Of a stretch of DNA of 34,497 bases, positions 30,748-34,497 are shown one piece after another. Made by a program: the position numbers and the translations under genes. Under the pieces are notes generated by a model. It did not search any database, was not told where the DNA came from, and saw nothing but the letters and a program-made list of their open reading frames with translations. Positions within the stretch are counted from its first letter, which is position 1. Every line of letters begins with the position of its first letter. The stretch comes from Bacteroidales bacterium (GTDB taxonomy: Bacteria; Bacteroidota; Bacteroidia; Bacteroidales; UBA7960), in assembly GCA_019429365.1 (NCBI GenBank), contig JAHYJD010000030.1:1-34497 (forward strand), read 5' to 3'.

Positions 30748-31719
30748 TCAATAATTTTTAAAAGCATTTTTAAGTTGCTCCCATTTTTCTGATTCCAGGG
30801 TAACCTGACCGAGAATATCGCGGATCGTTTCCAGATCGAGCTTGTCAAAGTCTTCCTGGCGGGGGATGATCAGTACCCCGCCAAGGTCAACGGCGGCAGG
30901 GCTGAGCATGATCTTTTGGGGACCTTCAGCAAAGAATTGCCAGGGCCGGTGCACCTTTCGCGGAAACAGGAAAATACGCCAGTGATCATGGTTCCAGCTT
31001 GCCAGGATATTTATCATGGGCTCTTGATGTTCGGGCTCAAAGCGGCCAAGTACCGCAATGGCCTTTTCTAATTGTGTTTCAAGCCAATTCGTATCAGCTC
31101 CAGAAAATACCAGCACCTGGCGAAGGTATGAGTCAATTGAATGAATGGTGGAGCCATTATCTTCAAAAAGCAGGGTTTTCAAAGGTGTTTCAAAGTCCTG
31201 TTCAATGGGCATGAAACCTTTGTTGCCGGCCTGAAAGTGAAAATGGTCGGGTGCCGATGCACCGCAGCGAGGCCCGTTATAAAACACCACAAAATTGTCG
31301 AGTTCTTTTGCCAGGCGGAGCATGTCCTGAAAACGCCCTTTCAGCTGCTGCGGGCTGTGTTGCTTAATGGGGATGGTGAGGTGGCGCGTAAAGATCGGGA
31401 AGGGGTTTACCAGCACCAGGTAATCTTCCCCGAAAGGGATGGCCTTTTGCTGCCCGGGAAGGTGCGCCGGGCAAAGAAAGCAAGGCCGCTCGCTGATAGA
31501 TTTCGAGTCAACCTTGGCCGAGGTGGAATAGATGCGTTCGGGATTGAACTGCACCCTAAGCTCGGCATGCGGGGAAAAAGGCAGCGATTTGGTCACCGCC
31601 TTTTGCAGCCCAAGATAGTTTGCCCGGGCCAGGTCCCAGTTTTGAAGCTGGTCTTCGAAAAGGGCTTCCACCCGGGTTTGCAGAGTAGTGCCACCTGTAT
31701 CCTTAAAAAGCAAATGCAT
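30748..31719 (-). CDS. DUF4922 protein, HIT-like nucleotidyltransferase/phosphorylase fold
   Basis: This 323-aa cytoplasmic protein belongs to DUF4922, which to my reading is a HIT-superfamily relative of ATP adenylyltransferase, GalT and GDP-L-galactose phosphorylase. Visible evidence: a CFLC pair (C80, C83) followed by PAHLPGQQ; VLVNPFPIFTRHLTIP (~103-117), like the NP(F/Y)P...HLL strand of those enzymes; and GASAPDHFHFQAG (153-165) giving H159-x-H161-x-Q163, the active-site triad that takes the nucleotide onto a His. It would therefore transfer or phosphorolyse a nucleotidyl group, perhaps on a sugar phosphate or sugar nucleotide. It lies 8 bp after the glycosyltransferase gene and 3 bp before the SpoIID gene, so it is part of the operon. 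Exact substrate unknown. Confidence 0.78.
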   Translation of the reverse strand: MHLLFKDTGGTTLQTRVEALFEDQLQNWDLARANYLGLQKAVTKSLPFSPHAELRVQFNPERIYSTSAKVDSKSISERPCFLCPAHLPGQQKAIPFGEDYLVLVNPFPIFTRHLTIPIKQHSPQQLKGRFQDMLRLAKELDNFVVFYNGPRCGASAPDHFHFQAGNKGFMPIEQDFETPLKTLLFEDNGSTIHSIDSYLRQVLVFSGADTNWLETQLEKAIAVLGRFEPEHQEPMINILASWNHDHWRIFLFPRKVHRPWQFFAEGPQKIMLSPAAVDLGGVLIIPRQEDFDKLDLETIRDILGQVTLESEKWEQLKNAFKNY

Positions 31720-31727
31720 AGGTCAGG

Positions 31728-33191
31728 TTATTTGCGGTTCATGGCCATTCTTGCCCAGAGTTCAATGGTGCGGATTCGGTCCTTATAGGTGTTATGGGCG
31801 TTCATTTTGCCAATGTCGAGCGAGGCGTCGGTGTTGTCGTCCCAGCGGCGGCACAGGTAAAGCGGCTCATAAATGCGGCCGATCTGGTAGTGGCGCGAAA
31901 TGGCCAGTCCCACGGCATAGTCTTCGCCGTAGCTCACGTTGGGCACCCTGATGTTGCGCAGCACCGGGGTGTAAAAAGCGCGGGGCGCTCCCAGCCCATT
32001 GATGCGCAAGGCGTTGTTGCGGCCATTGTCAGGTGTCCATTCGCGATGGTCGATCAGGCCGGGCGGAATCTCTTCGAGTTTGAAGTTGACCATTTGGTAA
32101 CTGCCCACCACCATGGCGCAGTTCTGCTCGTAAAAGGCATGCACTATACGCTGCACCACGCTGTCGTCAATATACAGGTCGTCGCTGTCGAGCTGAATGG
32201 CAAATTTACCGCACTCCGGGTGAAAAACCCCTTCGTTCCAGCAACCGCCAATGCCAAGGTCGTTGCGCTGGGGTATCACGTGCACCAGGCGGCTGTCTTC
32301 CGCCGCCAGTTTTTTCAGCAGTTCAGTGGTTCCATCGGTCGAATGGTTATCGACCACGATCAGGTTGAACTTGAAATTGGCCTTTTGCATAAATACCGAG
32401 CGAACGGCATCTTCAACGGTTTTAATTCTGTTCCTTACGGGAATGATTACTGAGGCTTCCACCGGAAACTCGCCTTCATCAAATTGCACCGGTTTGAATT
32501 TTGGTTTCAGGTATCCGCCAATGGCTTTCAGATGGGCGGTGCAGGCTTTTTCCATTTCAATTTGCACGGCGCGGTTGCGCGGATCCACATAGTCGAACAT
32601 CTTTTCGCCCGAGCGGCGGGTGTCGGCTTCCTGCTCGGTGTAAAGGTATTCTGGCACCCGGAAAAGAAAATTTTTTTGCGACACCCTGAGGCGAAGGTCA
32701 TACAGGCCTGCAAACTCAAATTTTTCTTTCATTCCACTCGCGGCTTCCTTGAGGGCTTGGGTTTGGAACAAAAGCACCGAGCCAAAATTAAAGTCATCGC
32801 GCAGGCTGCCTTCCTGGTAGTCAATCACCGGAAGGGGAGATAGAGCACCTTCCTTCACCTGGTAATGATCGGAATAGACCATTCCCGCTTTTGTGTCGAA
32901 AGCCACCTGCATCAGACGCTCCAGGGCATAAGCACCAAGGCGCAACGGCAAGGTTTTGGTGTAGATGAGTGTATGAGTCGTGTGGCTAAGCCCTGCAATG
33001 GCTTTTATGCCCTGGGTCGATTGCAGCGAAGGCACTTCAACAAACGTAACCCCCTTTGGCAGTTCGGCCGAAGGTTCGTTGCCCAGCACCATCACGGTTT
33101 CTACCAGGGGTTGATTCATCAATTCATTCAGGGTCCTTTCAAGGTCGGCCACATTGCCGGCCGGCACAAAGCAGGTAATTTTCTTTTCCAT
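31728..33191 (-). CDS. Family 2-type glycosyltransferase with tandem GT-A-like halves
   Basis: This 487-aa soluble protein has a clear GT2 domain at about 245-440: ASVIIPVRNRIKTVEDAVRSV, LIVVDNHSTDGT (277-288), a DSDD metal/nucleotide-sugar motif (335-338) and a GED acceptor-site motif near 422-424. The first ~200 residues look like a second, partial GT-A domain: it starts TCFVPAGNVADLERTLNELM, has YSDHY (106-110) in place of a DxD motif, and RDDFNFGSVLLF. It may be inactive or regulatory. There is no membrane segment, unlike many GT2 enzymes that make exported polymers, so the product could be cytoplasmic. It starts one codon after the stop of the amidase-like gene and is followed by DUF4922 after 8 bp. 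Donor and acceptor cannot be told from sequence. Confidence 0.84.
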   Translation of the reverse strand: MEKKITCFVPAGNVADLERTLNELMNQPLVETVMVLGNEPSAELPKGVTFVEVPSLQSTQGIKAIAGLSHTTHTLIYTKTLPLRLGAYALERLMQVAFDTKAGMVYSDHYQVKEGALSPLPVIDYQEGSLRDDFNFGSVLLFQTQALKEAASGMKEKFEFAGLYDLRLRVSQKNFLFRVPEYLYTEQEADTRRSGEKMFDYVDPRNRAVQIEMEKACTAHLKAIGGYLKPKFKPVQFDEGEFPVEASVIIPVRNRIKTVEDAVRSVFMQKANFKFNLIVVDNHSTDGTTELLKKLAAEDSRLVHVIPQRNDLGIGGCWNEGVFHPECGKFAIQLDSDDLYIDDSVVQRIVHAFYEQNCAMVVGSYQMVNFKLEEIPPGLIDHREWTPDNGRNNALRINGLGAPRAFYTPVLRNIRVPNVSYGEDYAVGLAISRHYQIGRIYEPLYLCRRWDDNTDASLDIGKMNAHNTYKDRIRTIELWARMAMNRK

Positions 33192-33194
33192 TTC

Positions 33195-34497
33195 TTACTC
33201 TTTATGTTCAAAAAAATTCAGAATACTTTTCATTAATTCAAGCCTTTGCCGTGGGTCGGTAATGGCTTCAAAAGGAAACCCCAGCGACACCGCTTTGTGT
33301 TTATCCTGGAAAATGACTCCGGCGCTGATCTGATTCACCCCGTAACGAAAAAGGGTATATGCAGCAGGTGAGGCAGGCTCAATGCCATCAGGCGCTTCAA
33401 CAACATAATAATCAGAATGATAGGCTGCATTGAATTGCAATTTTTGCGGAAAAGCGCCCGAATGTTCATCTGTTACAAAAATATCCGGATTATTGGAAGC
33501 ATGGTTTGTGCGCCAGACATAGCCCAGTGTCTCTTTTGCAAAATGCATAGCCAGGCTGTCGTTATGCATGATCATGTCGGTTCCAATGTATGCCCCTGAA
33601 GCGAAAACGTGGCCACCACTTTCGGTGAAGTCTTTCAGCCAGCCGGTCAATTCCGGAGTAAAAACCCTGAATTCAGTTTCAGTGGATTCTTTCAGTTCGG
33701 GCACGCCCAATTGTTCGCCAAAAATAACATTCACAGCCCAATAATCAGCTGAAGTCACCCTGTTTTCTTCCAAGGCTTTTCGCGAAGCGGAGACGAATGA
33801 ATAGCCGGCATCGCGAATAGCAGCGCCATGTATTGCTGTAAAATCGAATGAATTGCCTTTGAGAATCATTTCTTCCATATCGGCATGGCTGGCGCCCCAG
33901 CCGGGGCTATCGTCGTGCAGCCAGGACGATTTGCGATCGAAGTCGAACGGGTGGCCGGTATAGGATGCATTGAAATGAAAGGGCACGCCCTGATCCTCCC
34001 ACCAAGCCAATCCTGCCATGCTTGGGCCATCAAAAATGGCCGGGCCGCTGATACGGGTAAAGGCGCTTACAACAAGTACGGTTTTTGGCTGGTCTTCAAT
34101 AAGCGCAACCGACAATGTTTCTGAAGGAAAGCTTTCGCCGCCCTTGTTTACTGCGCTTACGCGGAAACCAAAGAGCGTATTCCATTCCGGCAGTTCAGTT
34201 TCAAAAAATGATTCGGGAGTATGGGTTCCGGTGTCAAAACCCAAACCTTCGTTTCTCTGGTAAACGATGTAGCTTTCGGGCAAGGCTGAAGGTTCAAGAG
34301 CGTCTTCGGTTGGCTGCCAGCTAATGCGTATCTTTTTCCCGCCAAGGCGTTCTATCATCATTCCCTGGGGGGGCAGTGGCTGTACTATTGCTTCGCGGCC
34401 TTCATTGGCGGCCAGAAAGCGAAGAATGCCCTTGTATATAGCGCGGCTCACGCCAAACTGAAATCGCGGGTCGAGGCCAAATCGCATATCGGCCAGA
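33195..34497 (-). CDS. Amidase/'xanthan lyase'-type protein with FN3 domain, C-terminal part (5' end outside window)
   Basis: The frame is open to the right edge, so only the last ~433 residues are seen and no start or signal peptide can be judged. The visible N-terminal residues (LADMRFGLDPRFQFGVSRA, then IYKGILRFLA) look like the end of the N-acetylmuramoyl-L-alanine amidase-like domain in Bacteroidota proteins often labelled xanthan lyase. A fibronectin type III domain follows (visible residues ~40-130; ISWQPTEDAL, FGFRVSAVNKGGESFPS), then a ~290-residue C-terminal domain (TVLVVSAFTRISGPAIF, FDFTAIHGAAIRDAGYS, HVFASGAYIG) with a Rossmann/glutamine-amidotransferase-like feel. It is the first gene of the salvage operon seen here; TAA-GAA-ATG links it to the glycosyltransferase. 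The amidase role depends on sequence beyond the window. Confidence 0.72.
   Translation of the reverse strand, partial: LADMRFGLDPRFQFGVSRAIYKGILRFLAANEGREAIVQPLPPQGMMIERLGGKKIRISWQPTEDALEPSALPESYIVYQRNEGLGFDTGTHTPESFFETELPEWNTLFGFRVSAVNKGGESFPSETLSVALIEDQPKTVLVVSAFTRISGPAIFDGPSMAGLAWWEDQGVPFHFNASYTGHPFDFDRKSSWLHDDSPGWGASHADMEEMILKGNSFDFTAIHGAAIRDAGYSFVSASRKALEENRVTSADYWAVNVIFGEQLGVPELKESTETEFRVFTPELTGWLKDFTESGGHVFASGAYIGTDMIMHNDSLAMHFAKETLGYVWRTNHASNNPDIFVTDEHSGAFPQKLQFNAAYHSDYYVVEAPDGIEPASPAAYTLFRYGVNQISAGVIFQDKHKAVSLGFPFEAITDPRQRLELMKSILNFFEHKE

Noticed and set aside
31141-31788. Plus-strand ORF (215 codons) antisense to DUF4922
   Set aside because: It opposes the operon direction, matches no family I know, and covers the conserved DHFHFQ region on the other strand.
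31794-32453. Plus-strand ORF (219 codons) antisense to the glycosyltransferase
   Set aside because: Shadow of the GT2 domain coding strand; His/Val-rich with no domain.

Overview
The window looks like chromosomal DNA from an anaerobic member of the Bacteroidota, probably a Bacteroidales/Marinilabiliales-type lineage. Four things point there: promoters of the Bacteroidota form (TAnnTTTG at -7, sometimes with TTG near -33), almost no Shine-Dalgarno sequences, three secreted proteins ending in type A sorting domains of the type IX secretion system (T9SS), and the outer membrane protein / TPR / lptC / CNNM / ppiD gene order typical of the phylum. A tungsten/molybdenum aldehyde:ferredoxin oxidoreductase-type enzyme suggests anaerobic life. 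Organism identity is an inference; no rRNA is present.

Layout. Positions 1-1340 hold the 3' end of thiL, a nested-palindrome REP-like element, an RNase H with an N-terminal viroplasmin domain, and tRNA-Phe on the minus strand. Positions 1600-8612 are a plus-strand envelope-biogenesis run: outer membrane barrel protein, TPR protein, LptC, CNNM/CorC-like membrane protein and a PpiD/SurA-like chaperone, closed by a clear terminator. Positions 8635-10515 (minus) encode the lone aldehyde:ferredoxin oxidoreductase homologue. A 345-bp gap follows, with a stranded signal-peptide ORF and possible RNA structure. Positions 10861-22930 carry three consecutive T9SS cargo genes (1762, 1499 and 625 aa) built from a shared kit of modules; the third is a phosphodiester glycosidase. 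Each of the first two ends in a strong terminator.

From 23081 to the end, most genes concern D-hydroxyacid oxidation and peptidoglycan salvage. A large FAD/Fe-S D-lactate-dehydrogenase-type enzyme (minus) is divergent from a NamZ/DUF1343 exo-N-acetylmuramidase (plus). Convergent to NamZ is a tight five-gene minus-strand operon, in transcription order: a 5'-truncated amidase-like 'xanthan lyase' protein, a tandem GT2-type glycosyltransferase, a DUF4922 HIT-like protein, a SpoIID-domain protein, and an AmpG-like permease with a ~190-residue insert in a predicted periplasmic loop. Together these suggest a system that cuts, imports and reuses peptidoglycan, with the neighbouring D-lactate dehydrogenase able to consume the lactate removed from MurNAc by an etherase (murQ is not in the window). 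The unexplained members (DUF4922, glycosyltransferase, unsecreted SpoIID protein, permease insert) are the best candidates here for undescribed biology.
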